Below, piece after piece: positions 11,072-24,633 of a DNA stretch of 64,000 nt. Position 1 is the stretch's first letter. Every line of letters starts with the position of its first letter. The position numbers and the translations under genes are program-made. The notes under the pieces were generated by a model that saw only the letters and a program-made list of their open reading frames with translations, was not told the DNA's origin and searched no databases. This DNA comes from Cunninghamia lanceolata (taxonomy: Eukaryota > Streptophyta > Pinopsida > Cupressales > Cupressaceae), in assembly GCA_027924645.1 (NCBI GenBank), contig BSBN01000445.1:7423001-7487000 (forward strand), written 5' to 3'.

Positions 11072-14000
11072 GGTGATGCCCCATCATGCAACCCTAGAGT
11101 ATTAGACTAACAGGAGCAAAAATTATAGAATTTCTTTTTTGAAGCAAGTAAATGCATTAATCATTAAATATAATTACACTATTAACAACATTAAATAAAA
11201 TGAATAGCTAACACCCCTAGGGAACATAACTGCATCAGATAAACATAAAATTATAACAATACAAGTGATATACATTATAATACAACAGAAGAGGATTTGT
11301 ATCATTCATTTGCAGAGATGAATAATTACAAAGGTTCAAATACAAGATTACATGACCGATCACATCGGTTTACAATATACAACAATATAATACAATTATG
11401 AAGGTATACTACAACTCTAAAGATGCAGAACAAATCTAGAATTGGAAACACTTCTCCAATGTCCTCAAACTAGTACATCCAAGAAAACTAATGGATTAAG
11501 CTCTTCCACCCAACCATGTGGAACTGTGAGGTCCATTCCTCTGAGCTAGGAGATAACAATGAGGTTCCACTAAGTCAAGGGATACAAGAAGATAGATAAA
11601 GGTTTGACACAGACAACTCTGATCATCACAAACCATCCAGACTACTCAAACATCAAGAAAAGTCAAATCATCAAGACAAGATAGTACTCTAAAGGCAACA
11701 ACAAAATATAACAAGAAATAACTAGACTGCAGCAGGGAGAGTGTCATCGCATGGTCCTAGCATTGGTTACCTAGGCTATCTTTCACTAGAAACCAACCCC
11801 CATCTATGGTTACCCTGGAAGCCTCTCTCTAGGCATCGACCCCATAGGGTGACACATGAGGAGCCGACACATCCTCTCATGGAGACAAGGAGGTCAGCCT
11901 TGCCAACTAGGCCTTCTCATCCCATCCTTAGCCTGCGAGAGCACTCAAGGCATGGGTGAAGCATCTTACTTATCTTGTTATGTAAATTACTACCCCAACC
12001 CTCCTAAATAAATTATTAAGTTATCACTGGATTACAACATCCATGGGGTTACCTAGGCGCCACCATGAAAGCCACTCTCCTACCTAAAACTATCAATCTC
12101 TAACCAACCATCCAAAACCAATAACATGCAAGGACAAGAGTCTACAAGACATCCATTTCTTACATTCTGATCCATTACATAGGCCCTTCAAACTTTGACC
12201 ACAACAATAAAAGTTCCCTTATCCACTTCAAAACTCAAAACAATACATCATTGGAACACAATGACACAAATAACAAGTTGAAAACCTAGCAGTAAGCCTC
12301 TGGAGTCAGTAATTTGAACTCTTTACCATGTTACAAAAGTACCTTTCTCGATATTAAAACTAGGTTTAAATGACCATGACTTTTCTTTAGACCAAAATGA
12401 TTTAAGGCCAATGAGAATAAAGGAGAAAAAGAAGAATAACTCAATACCATCATTATTATAGGTTGATAATAATGTACAATTTTGCTCCAAGGTGACCTTA
12501 CACTAAGATATCAATGACTCAACATACCATTTCCGGACAAGGTTTACGAAAATGAAACACTTCAACAAAAAGGCTAATACCACATTACAACCTTGACCTA
12601 TCAGAAAACTAACATGATCACCATTACACTAAGCTAGACAAAACATAATAGCAAGATTCAAAACCAAATTAAATGCAATGACCCAATTGCATTGTTGATA
12701 CACAATGCCTAACACCATTAAAATGAAATGGTCATACATCACATTCACTTCCAAAACACATCATAAACCAAGATCCTCATCAATACTTCAATAACAAAAC
12801 CACATGTGTAACATATGATTTGATGCATTAATCCTAGGCTACCCATGAATAATAAAGAAAAAAAAACATTTATTATGACTCAATATTACAAAGAAAAACA
12901 ATATAAGAAAGCCCATTGTAAGACAAGAATTATTCATAAGCAAAATATCATGATCTAAATAACTATCAAAAGTAAAAAAAAACTTTTCTCTTTAAAAAAC
13001 TTAATTAACAAATTTAATATGTGTTTCAAAGACAATACTATACTTTTTCCATTTCCTTTTAAAATCACTACTCATAAAAAGAAAAGTCTTAATTTATAGA
13101 TTAAGTTTCTTACCATAAGAAAATACGATGGTATCCACATCCATTAACAAATTAAGATAAAATATTTAACAATGATAAATCAATCAATTTAATAATGATG
13201 ATAATGTTACATAGAGGAGTTTTAGTTCTAATATTTAATGTGCACATCTTGTCAGTTGAGGAGGAATGATAATAGCATAAGAAGTACATTGTTGCTCATG
13301 GAAAAGGCACATAATCTGTTTGACCAAATGCTTATGAAATGCACAAAATGGAAAATGATGAAAAGGTGTTAGAAACTCTCAGGTTACCTCATTCAATTCT
13401 ATGGACAGACGAATGATGCTAGAAAAAAGATAAAAGATAAACAACTTTGGGTCATTGATTGAACAATTGAACTAGCTCTCAGTTATCTTCCCTACACTTG
13501 ACTATAGCTGCAATTATTTTGGCAACTAGCTTTTGACATCATGCACAGATTCATAGCAAAGATCTAACTCAAACCTCATACAACTGCCAAAATTCTTGCC
13601 ACATACTATACCATCCATTTAGTTTAACGATAAACCTATTGGATGTCAACAAGAACAAGAGCAACAATTACTAGATACAAGTTTTAAACCTTCCTCTTCT
13701 ATCACTAACCTCCCTTTCTTAGTGAAACTGAAGGATGATATTATCAGGTATTATAGTTGGAAATGCTCTGGTTCATATGCATACAAAAATGTGGAACACA
13801 AGACAAAACACATGAACTATTGAAAGAATACCATGATGGTAGGAAACACACCAAATGGATTTATTGAAAATATAAAAGAAACTTTTAGGTAAAGTCAAAT
13901 TCTAAAACCTTGCCAGCATCCTCCCAGCCGCTGCCAACTTTAGAGTTGAGTGAAGACATCCATAAATGCATAAAGGATAGAGGAGTTTTGTCAGATACTG

Positions 14001-16649
14001 ATGTTGGAACGGCCCTACTAGACATGTAAGCAAAATGTGGAAGCACAATCAAGGGATGTGAACTGATTGACAAAATGTCTTAAAAGATGAAATCTCATAG
14101 AATGCAAAGATCATAGGATGCACATAATGGGTTCGTTGATAAGGCCTTTGAAACTTCTAGTAGAAACAATCCATCTTAATGTCAACTTTAGCTGTGCACA
14201 CCATAGTCTATTCAATCTTTTTACGTTGAACATGGCATTGTCCATCAAACAAGCAGATTATAAGGAGGGTAGTTTGATAAGTTCTCAAATAAAATTGTTA
14301 AAACGGCTTACAATGTTTCATCTATAGGCATTTATACTACAAGAATAACCATCGATGCCTAATATATAGAAGCTAAAACAAATATAAAAAAAAATGGCTA
14401 CAGGTGGGGCAACTTAACAACTTTTGCCACAAGTTGAAACACCTCCTAAGACTGAGGGCTTTATTGGGATCTAAGTGCGCAAGTATGCAGATTGATGGAC
14501 AAGAACTATATAAACTTTGATCATGTTTGTAACCCTTATTTCATCTACAATCAATCCTTAGGTGAGCTGGCAATTAGAAGATATCCTAAACTTTGTCATT
14601 ATAATAGTTTAACATGTAGTGCAAGTATGTGTGTGTTTTTCTATAGAGGCAATAGATCCCATACCAATATAGTCTATACTTAATGGTTAGAACAAATTAT
14701 AGATTCTTTCAACTCAAGTCAATTACAAAGATTAAAGGAAACACACAAAACAGATATGCTGTAAGACTCTAGAAAACTATTAAGCAACTACAATTGATAG
14801 AGATAAGCTGGATCCGTAACTTTCACCAACATCCAAATGATTTTGGAAACAAAAATGGTATGTACTTCCATAAAAGCATGAAGGTCAATAGAGTCTGTCA
14901 GAGTTTGTGGTTGCAAACGCCCTACCAAACATGTAGGCGAAATGTAGAAGCATGCACTAGGCATGCGATTTGTTTTGCGACAATCCCAAGGAAAAGAATT
15001 CCCTAAGAATGTAGGATATAAACAAAATGGATTAATGGAGAGGCAGATTATAACAATTTCAATGGCCTTTGCCAACATGAAGCCGGCACAAAAAGAGTTT
15101 AGAAATTCCTGTCAAAATAAATTGGGGTTGCACGAACCCAAGTAAACACATATGTAAAAAAAAAGAAGAAATGTGGTAGCACAGACAACTGCATCAAGGA
15201 GATGTGGATTCAAAGTATACCATGAGAGTAAGCTGGGTTTAATAAAAAGATTTAGAACCTTTAAAATGAAAAAACATAGACAAAGTGGTTGGACTACTTG
15301 ACAAAGCCCCCAAAATGAAATGATTGCAGGATAAATACAAAATAGATTTAAAAACTATTGAAAACTCTTGAGCAACTAAAATAAAAAATAAACATCATAC
15401 CTGGTCCTTCGATCTTTTTTTCCTCTCCTATCTATTGAATTCACCCTCCTACCTTCCCAAATCCCCATCTTCGAGCTGTGAATCCCCCCAAGAGTCCCTC
15501 TCACCTAAGCAGAAATGGTGCTTAGCACCCTAGTATGGGTCATGAACCCCCTACCTCATGGAGTTCCTCCCCCTAAAATACATAAAACTTAACTAATTAT
15601 AGAGAGATACATCCCACAAAATCTGCCTAAAGATTCCTCATAAGGGGAAATAAATTTTGCATGTAGCACTAAGCAACAATATGCTATTTTTATCATTTAC
15701 GATCAAACAATAATTATTTTCAGATTTTATCTATTTTAGCACTTACTAACATTCCAATAAATTTATGAGGAATATATAAAATAATATCATATATATTTAA
15801 CAAAAGAATATTAAATATATATAATTCATCTGTTATTATTATTATATTATTATTAGCTTAACTTTTAGAATATATTTTTCATAACTAAATTTACATAAGA
15901 ATATTTATATATTTATTTAACAAGAATGCTTCAAAACTAGTTATTTTATTTCAAGGCAACAATAACCAAATCAATACTAACAAAATAACTCAACTGCCAA
16001 ACCCTACCTGACTATTATGTAAAAACAGAAAACAAGACCATCACATCAATGACTGACTATCTTGACCAAACCGACAACACAGACAGGGTGTACGATCAAA
16101 TACTCATCCTCTTTAAGGATGATGGCTAAGCTAGGGGACCACATGTTATCTCCATTCAACACTTCCATTGGTATGAAGGCATGCTTAGACGTGTTGATTC
16201 AGGTGGAGTCGATGCCTAGTACCTGTAGCCTGCAGCAAACTGAAGTGTCCTGTACAACCATATATCTCATCATCCAAACAGGCACCTAGTGATAGGGAAT
16301 CGCAGCATAGTAGGGTACTTGTTATGAGTAACACTACACTGTCCCTTCACAACACATCACAATATCCACATTAAACAGTTCATCAATAACTAATTAATCA
16401 GGTGCCAAATAGTCACATAAAACAAATCTATATAATCAATTAACTTGTAACTAAATATATCAAAAGCATAATGTTCCAATCATAAACATCAATAGTATCA
16501 TCATAGTAATGTCAATGAGTATCATCAAAATAGTAAACTTACCATCAACATGCCTATATTACCCTAAATAATCTGAGTATTTCCATTTATCCTCCCATTC
16601 CTTAATCCAACCACCTGCACATCCAAGGCGAAACTGGAGGGGCACTACA
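11072..16649 (-). repeat. Giant LTR, left copy (3' LTR)
   Basis: It aligns from end to end with 18150-23731, with scattered substitutions and short indels. It begins GGTGATGCCCCATCATGC on the plus strand and ends GGGCACTACA. Paired small reading frames (11741/18818, 14118/21183, 14788/21765) are present in both copies only because the LTR is duplicated. It contains PPR gene debris at about 13250-15010. Confidence 0.88.
13250..15010 (+). pseudogene. Degenerate PPR gene fragment inside the left giant LTR
   Basis: Plus-strand translations in shifting frames give pieces typical of pentatricopeptide-repeat proteins: LMEKAHNLFDQML at about 13295, IIVGNALVHMHTK at about 13757, SDTDVGTALLDM, a stop, then AKCGS at about 13993-14040, NGFVDKAFET at about 14128, and FVVANALPNM, a stop, then AKCRSMH at about 14900-14960. 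PPR proteins are organelle RNA-binding factors. No single open frame remains. The minus-strand frame 15078-14788 is the antisense of this debris. I infer capture of a host gene by the retrotransposon. Confidence 0.75.
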
Positions 16650-16667
16650 TCCTCCCCCCTAAAACTT
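16650..16667 (-). other. Polypurine tract of the giant-LTR element
   Basis: On the minus strand AAGTTTTAGGGGGGAGGA lies directly before the LTR start TGTAGTGCCC. It primes plus-strand DNA synthesis in this element class. Confidence 0.75.
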
Positions 16668-18135
16668 GACTTACTCCTGGAAGTCACAGACTAGGGTAGA
16701 AACATAACATATTAGTATTGCAATTGTCGATTGCCAACATACTCATCCATATTAAACAATTGTTCATAAAACAAGCACACATGTTCAATAAAGACAAGAA
16801 GAACATCAATTCTTTACCTTTAAGGCATATCATGTGATCTACTTATATCTAATTACACTTATTTTGGAAATTTCATACAATTTAAGTAATTGTAGTCACA
16901 TATAATCAAGGATAAATTCATCTCATATCTTATTTCCACTAATTACCAACCATGCAAAGTGTCATTTCTCCGCAGAGTCCTCCCTTGAACCTACTATCAG
17001 AGGTTCATAATGAACATGATAGAAACAAAACTTAACACAAACAGGGCCAACAGAAACAAACATTTGGAATAGCCACCATAGAAAATTAAAAAAATATATA
17101 GATACAACCCAAGTGGGGAAATAATCAAATCCAACCTTAAGTCACAAAGTGTCGGCAATTTTCAACAATAAATCAAGTATGTAGAAAAGAGTTTTGGTGA
17201 CCATTCCTATCATAAGAAGGTTCAAAAGAAAGAAAAATCACTATTAACCCCCTACAACACATGAAACAACTGTCAAAATTTCCAAAACAACCAAATTACA
17301 AAGCAAATTCACATCACGATGTGACTAATTTTAGCCACAAAAAGGGAGTATCCACTACACAACACTCAAGGACACAAGGTCTAGAATGTGTTAGAGAATG
17401 TACACCAACACTCAAACAATTAAGTTAACTACATCCTCTTGTCTAAACAACTTCTATCTTTAATACAATACAATTTCTTTTTACTAAACTATGAAAATAT
17501 GCAATTGCTTCCTTATGCAAGAAGATATAAAGGGAATGCATGATATCACACACAAGAATACTTTAAAACTATAATTATCACATTCATGATCTCATAGGCC
17601 CAACACAAGCTCCCGTTTGATCTCCTACACACAGTTCTTACACAGGCATATACAATGATAACTTTCATAAACTACAATAGATCTTCCACATGCGGTTATG
17701 ACCAACTAGGAAATAGATGTCAGGATATTAACAACCACATTAAGATACCCCACACATGACAACATTGCATAACCACATGACTCAACAAATGATAAAATCA
17801 TTCCAATACTTAATTACATGCACTAACAATAACCATGCTTCTTTCTTATAATGCACTAGTGACCATAAGAGAAACTTAAAGCCTCAACAAAACAAGCACT
17901 AACATTTAGGGAAGACATATTGTCAAATATATCATCACATTATCAGAGAAGAGGAAGAGAGAACATATAGACACATAAGTAAACAAGACATAATCAAAGG
18001 ACAAGTCTATGAACTTATCAATCTGTCATACTAATGCATACAGGGGAAAGGTACTATTACCAACACACCACAAAGAGAAAATCACTTAACCTAGAGTGAC
18101 AACAACAATCCAGAGGTCTCAGTGTTGCAAACCTG

Positions 18136-18147
18136 TCTCTGATACCA
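18136..18147 (-). other. Primer binding site of the giant-LTR element (initiator tRNA-Met)
   Basis: On the minus strand TGGTATCAGAGA lies two bases inside the LTR. It agrees with the initiator tRNA-Met site TGGTATCAGAGC except for the last base, and fixes the orientation as minus. Confidence 0.85.
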
Positions 18148-18149
18148 AA

Positions 18150-21100
18150 GGTGATGCCCCATCATGCAACCCTAGAGTATTAGACTAACAGGAGCAAAAA
18201 TTATAGAAATATATATTTTTTTGAAGTAAATGTATTAATCATTAAATATAATTACACTATTAAAAACATTAAATAAAATGAATAGCTAACACCCCTAGGG
18301 AACATAATTGCATTAGATAAACATAAAATTATAACAATACAATTGATATACATTATAATACAATAGAAGAGGATTTACATCATTCATTTGTAGAGATGAA
18401 TAATTACAAGGTTCAAATACAAGATTACACGACCGATCACATTGGTTTACAATATACAACAATATAATACAATTATGAAGGTATACTACAACTCTAAAAA
18501 TGCAGAACAAATTTGGAAATGGAAACACTTCTGCAATGTCCTCGAACTAGTACATCCAAGAAAACAAATGGATTAAGCTCTTCCACCCAACCATGTGAAA
18601 CCCTGATGTCCACCCCTCTGAGTTAGGAGATAACAATGAGGTTCTACTAACTCAAGGGATACAAGAAGATAGATAAAGGTTTGACACAGACAACTCTGAT
18701 CATCAAAAATCATCCAGACTACTCAAACATCAAGACAAGTCAAATCATCAAGACAAGATAGTACTCCAGAGGCAACAACAAAAGATAACAGGAAATAACT
18801 AGAGTGGATTAGGGAGAGTGTCATCGTATGGTCCTAGCATGGGTTACCCAGTCTATCTTTCACTAGAAACTGGCCCCCATCTATGGTTACCCTGGCAGCC
18901 TCTCTCTAGGTACTGGCCCCATAGGGTGACATATGCAGAGCTGACACATCCTCTCATGGAGACAAGGAGGTCGGCCTTGCCAACTAGGCTGTCTCATCCC
19001 ATCCTTAGCCTGTGAGAGTACTCAAGGCATGGATGAGGCATCTTACTTATCTTGTTATGTAAATTACTACCCCAACCCTCCTAAATAAATTATTAAGTTA
19101 TCACTGGATTACAACTTCCATGGGGTTACCCAAGCAACCACTTTGGGCATCGGCCCCACCATGAAAGCCACTCTCCTACCTACAACTAGCAATATCTAAC
19201 CAACCATACAAAACAATTAACATGCAAGGACAAGGGTCTACAAGACATCCATTTCTTACATTCTGATCCATTACATAGGCCCTTTCAAATTTGACAACAA
19301 CAATAAAAGTTCCCTTATCCACTTCAAAACTCAAACAGTACATCATTGGAACACAATGACACAAATAACAAGTTGAAAACCCAGTACTAAGCCTCTAGAG
19401 TTGGTAATTTGAACTCTTTACCATGTTACAAAAGTACATTTCCTGATATTGAAACTAGGTTTAAATGACCATGACTTTTCTTTAGACCAAAATGATTTAA
19501 GGCCAACAAGAATAAAGGAGAAAAAGAAGAATAACTCAATACCATCATTATTACAGGTTGATAATAATGTACAATTTTGTTCCAAGGTGACCTTACACTA
19601 AGATATCAATGACTCAACATACCATTTCTAGACAAGGTTTATGAAAATGAAACACTTCAACAAAAAGGCTAATACCACATTGCAACCTTGACCTATCACA
19701 AAACTAACATGATCACCATTACACTAAGCTAGACAAAACACAATAGCAAGATTCAAAACCAAATTAAATGCAACGACCCAATTGCATCATTGATACCAAT
19801 GCCTAACACCATTAAAACACAATGGTCATACATCACATTCACTTCCAAAACAGATCATAAACCAAGATCCTCATCAATACTTCAATAACAAAACCACAGG
19901 TGTAACATATGATTTGATGCATTAATCCTAGGCTACCCATGAATAATAAAGAAAAAAAACATTTATTATGACTCAATATTACAAAGAAAAACAATATAAC
20001 AAAGCCCATTGTAAGACAAGAATTATTTATAAGCAAAAGATCATGATCTAAATAACTATCAAAAGTAAAAAAAATAACTTTTCTCTTTAAAAAACTTAAT
20101 TAACAAATTTAATATGTCTTTCAAAGACAATACTATACTTTTTCCATTCCCACTACTCATAAAAAGAAAAGTCTTAATTTATAGATTAATTTTCTTACCA
20201 TAAGAAAATACGGTGGTAATCCACATCCATTAACAAATTAAGATAAAATATTTAACAATGATAAATCAACCAGTTTAATAATGATGATAATGTTGCATAG
20301 AGGAGTTTTTGGGTATAATATTTAATGTGTACATCTTGTCAGTTGAGGAGGAATGATAATAGCATAAGAAGTACATTGTTGCTCGTGGAAAAGGCACATA
20401 ATCTATTTGACCAAATGCTTATGAAATGCACAAAATGGAAAATGGTGAAAAGGTGTTAGAAACTCTTAGGTTACCTCATTCAATTCTATGGATGGACGAA
20501 TGATGCTAGAAAAAGATAAAAGATAAACAACTTTGGCTCATTGATTGAACAATTGAACTAGCTCTCAGTTATCTTCCCTACACTTGACTATAGCTGCAAT
20601 TATTTTGGCAACTAGATTTTGACATCATGCACAGATTCACAGCAAAGATCTAACTTGAACCTTATACAATTGCTAAAATTCTTGCCACACACTATACCAT
20701 CCATTTAGTTTAAGGATAAACCTATTAGATGTCAACAAGAACAAGAGCAACAGTTATTCGATACAAGTTTTAAACCTTCCTCTTCTGTCATCAACTTCCC
20801 TTTCTCAGTGAAACTGAAGGATGATATTATCAAGTATTATAGTTGGAAATGCTCTGGTTGATATGCATGCAAAAATGTGGAACACAAGACAAAACACATA
20901 AACTGTTGAAAGAATACCATGATGGTAGGAAACACACCGAATGGATTTACTGAAAAGATAAAAGAAACTTTTAGGTAAAGTCAAATTCCAAAACCTTGCC
21001 AGTGTCCTCCCAGCTGCAGCCAGCTTTAGAGTCAAGTGAAGACATCCATCAATGCATAAAGGATAGAGGAGTTTTGTCAGATACTAATGTTGGAATGGTC

Positions 21101-23731
21101 CTACTAGACATGTAAGCAAAATGTGGAAGCACAATCAAGGGACATGAATTGATTGACAGAATGTCTCAAAAGATGAAATCTTATGGAATGCAAAGATCAC
21201 AGGATGCATATAATGGGTTCGTTGATAAGGCCTTTGAAACTTTTAGCAGAAACAATCCATCTTAATGTCAACTTTAGCCATGCACGCCATAGTATATTCA
21301 ATCTTTTTATGTTGAACATGGCATTGTCCATAAAAAATGTAGATTATAAGGAGGGCAGTTTGATAAGTTCTCAAATAAAATTGTTAAAATGGCTTACAAT
21401 GTTTCATCTATAGGCATTTATACTATGAGAATAACCATCGATGCCTAATATATAGTAGCTAAAACAAATATAAAAAAAAGGGCTACGGGTGGGGCAACTT
21501 GACAACTTTTGTTGCAGGTTGAAACACCTCCTAAGACTAAGGGCTTTACTGGGATCTAAGTGTGCAGGTATGCAGATTGATGGAAAATAACTGTATAAAC
21601 TTTGATCATGTTTGTAACCCTTATTTCATCTACAATCAATCCTTAGGTGAGCTGGCGATTAGAATATATCCTAAACTTTGTCATTATAACAATTTAACAT
21701 GCAGTGCAAGTATGGGTGCATTTTTCTACAGAGGCGGCAGATCCCATACCAATATAGTCTATACTTAATGGTTAGAACAAATTATAGATTCTTTCAACTC
21801 AATTCCATTACAAAGATTGAATGAAACACACAAAACATATATGTTGTAAGGCTCTAGAAAACTATTAAGCAACTGCGATTGATAGAGGTAAGCTAGATCC
21901 GCAACTTTCACCAGCATCCAAATTGTTTTGGAAACAAAAACGGTATGGACTTCCATAAAAGCATGAAGGTCAATAGAGTTTGTCAAAGTTTGTGGTTGCA
22001 AATGCCCTACCAAACATGTAGGCGAAATGTAGAAGCATGCACGAGGCGTGCGAGTTGTTTCACTATGGTCCCAAGGAAATGAATTCCCTAAGAATGTAGG
22101 ATATAAACAAAATGGATTAATGGAGAGGTAGATTATAACAATTTCAATGGCCTTTGCCAACATCAAGCTAATGCAAAAAGAGTTCAGAATATCCTGTCAA
22201 AATAAATTGGGGTCACGTGAAGCCAGGAAAACACATATGTAAAAAAAAGAAGAAATGTGGTAGCACATACAACCGCATCAAGGAGATGTGGATTCAAAGT
22301 ATACCACGAGAGTAGTCTGGGTTTAATAAAAAGATTCAAAACCTTCGAAATGCAAAAACATAGACAAAGCAGTTGGACTACTTGACAAAGCCCCCAAAAT
22401 GAAATGATTGTAGGATAAATACAAAATGGATTTAAAAACTATTGAAAACTCTAGAGCAACTGAAATAAAAAACAAACATCATACCAGGTCCTTCGATCTT
22501 TTTTTCCTCTCCTATCTATTGAATTCACCCTCCTGCCTTCCCAGATCCCCATCTTCATGCCATGAATCCCCCAAAGAATCCCTCTCACTTGAGTAGAAAT
22601 GGTGCTTAGCACCCTAGATGAGTCGTGAACCCCCTACCTCATGGAGTTCCTCCCCCTAAAATAGATAAAACTTAACTAATTATAGAGAGAGACATCCCAC
22701 AAAATCTTCTTGAAGATTCCTCATTGGGCCAATAAATTCTGCATGCAACACTAACCAACAATATGCTATTTTTATCATTTACAGTTAGACAATAATTATT
22801 TTCAGATTTTATCTATTTTAGCATTTACTAACATTCTAATAAATTTATGAGGAATATATAAAACAATATCATATATATTTAACAAAAGAATATTAAATAT
22901 TTATAATTCATCTGTTATTATTATTATATTATTATTAGCTTAACTTTTAGAATATATTTTTCATAACTAAATTTACATGAGAACATTTATATATTTATTT
23001 AACAAGAATGCTTCAAAACTAGTTATTTTATTTCAAGGCAACACTAACCAAATCAATACCAACAGAATAACTCAACTGTGAAACCCTACCTAACTATTAT
23101 GCAAGAACGGAAAGTAAGACCATCACATCAATGACTGACTATTTTGACCAAACCGATAGCATAGACAGGGTGTATGACTGAATACTCATCCTCTTTAAGG
23201 ATGATGGCTAAGCTAGGGGACCACATGTTATCTCCATTCAATAGTTCCATTGGTATGAAGGTGTGCTCAGACCTATTGATTTAGGTGGAGTCAATGCCTA
23301 GCACCTACAGCCTGCAGCAAACTGAAGTGTCGTATACAACCATATATCTCATCATCCAAACAGGCACCTAGTGATAGGGAATCGTAGCGTAGGAGGGTAC
23401 TCGTTATGAGTAATACTACGCCATCCCTTCACAACACATCACAATATCCACATTAAACAGTTCATCAATAACTAATTAATTAGGTGTCAAATAGTCGCAT
23501 AAAACAAATCTATATAATCAGTTAACTTGTAACTAAATATATCAAAAGCATAATGTTCCAATCATAAACGTCAATAGTATCATCATAGAAATGTCAATGA
23601 GTATCATAAAAATAGTAAAATTACCATCAACATTTCTATATTACCCTAAATATTCTGAGTATTTCCATTTATCCTCTTGCTCCTTAATCCGACCACTTGC
23701 ACATCCAAGGTAAAACTGGTTGGGCACTACA
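18150..23731 (-). repeat. Giant LTR, right copy (5' LTR)
   Basis: The second copy of the 5.58-kb LTR, bounded by the primer site on the left and CCATTA on the right. It carries the same PPR debris. Differences from the left copy are scattered, which suggests an insertion of some age rather than a fresh one. Confidence 0.88.
20328..22110 (+). pseudogene. Degenerate PPR gene fragment inside the right giant LTR
   Basis: The counterpart of the left-LTR fragment. Clearest pieces are LVEKAHNLFDQ at about 20385 and FVVANALPNM, a stop, then AKCRSMHEACELF at about 21990-22060. The second is closer to a PPR consensus than the left copy because Glu replaces a stop after SMH. The minus-strand 133-aa frame 22166-21765 is its antisense and not a gene. 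Confidence 0.75.
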
Positions 23732-23737
23732 CCATTA

Positions 23738-24140
23738 AGAATATAAAGGATCAGATAGATGCACTAGAGACACAAATAATACAAGTAGCTAGTACTTATG
23801 ATCCAATATAAGATACTAATGGTGCCATAAGGGCATAAGTAGAGACATTTCACTCCTAACTAGTCCAGTAGTTCTAGGATCAAAGTGAACAAATCAAAGC
23901 ATAGATTGAGAAGATGAGAGAGATGGTAAGCCTGAGGTTGGCATCCTTGATGGAAGTGTTTACTAAGGCCAAACAGACTGCATAAAAGATACAGGTACCA
24001 TCTACATTGGGTGATGCAAAGGATACATATATTCAGTTGGAGAGACAAATTCAAAATTTGACATCAGTGAAGAAATAGCGGGACACAACTCTAGCCTAAA
24101 TTAGAGTGATATGAAAAATCATCCTACCTTCAAATTGAAT
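23738..24140 (+). pseudogene. Element A protein, second part (coiled-coil C-terminus)
   Basis: Directly after the right CCATTA the frame reads KNIKDQIDALETQIIQVAST, continuing the coiled-coil character of the part that ended at 11065. Further helical stretches (IEKMREMVSLRLASLMEVF and YIQLERQIQNLTSVKK) follow, with TAG and TAA stops in between. It ends shortly before the LTR at 24186. Confidence 0.6.
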
Positions 24141-24185
24141 ACTTCATGTCTTGAGGACAAGACATACTTTTAAAATTGGGAATGA

Positions 24186-24633
24186 TGTTGGAAGAGTATA
24201 GGGAAACTGACAGAACCCACCGTAAGTTGCCGTAAGAGGCATGGGGAGGATAGAGAGACACATAAAGAGGTATTTTGGAAAAGGACACACCTATATGTGG
24301 ATATAGGATATACATGTAAGTAATGTAAAGAAAGAGTGTGTAAGTGAGAATGAGAGTGAGATAGAGATGTGTAAGGCAAAGACTCAGATTTGTCAGTGTG
24401 AATATATATATGTACCCATTGATTATGAATATATATAAAGGAGATATAAGGGTTCTGATATATGTATGTGTATCTTATGAATGCTTTAAATGAATTATAT
24501 AGTATTGCATAACTTATCTCCTTAATGTTTATCTATGATTCTCTCACTGTATGACTAGGATATAAACTTGACTTTAGAGACTTGACTGAAGACCAGATCT
24601 TTGGACTCATTTCCCTCCCATTTCTTGCCAACA
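24186..24633 (+). repeat. 3' LTR of element A
   Basis: 448 bp bounded by the inverted ends TGTTGG and CCAACA. The sequence just before it (TCTTGAGGACAAGAC at about 24150 and AAAATTGGGAATGA) resembles the region between the last gene and the 3' LTR in plant Gypsy elements. TATATAAAGG at 24430 may be its TATA box. Its partner LTR would lie left of the window. Confidence 0.65.

Larger units (their letters stand above)
16650..18149 (-). other. Non-coding interior of the giant-LTR element
   Basis: 1.5 kb, AT-rich, with stops in all frames at short intervals. I see no gag, protease, RT, RNase H or integrase motif on either strand. Only the polypurine tract at one end and the primer site at the other are recognisable. 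Confidence 0.75.
11072..23731 (-). mobile_element. LARD-like element with giant 5.6-kb LTRs, minus strand
   Basis: Two direct repeats of 5578 bp (11072-16649) and 5582 bp (18150-23731) enclose 1.5 kb. On the minus strand the LTR starts TGTAGTGCCC. It is preceded by a polypurine tract at 16650-16667 and followed at the other LTR by a primer site at 18136-18147. CCATTA flanks the whole. No gag or pol domain is visible, so it must depend on another element. LTRs this large with a non-coding interior match large retrotransposon derivatives (LARDs), though the interior is much shorter than in the classic cereal examples. Confidence 0.88.

Noticed and set aside
21765..22166. Minus-strand frame of 133 aa in the giant LTR
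   Set aside because: It is the antisense of PPR debris and shorter (96 aa) in the left LTR.
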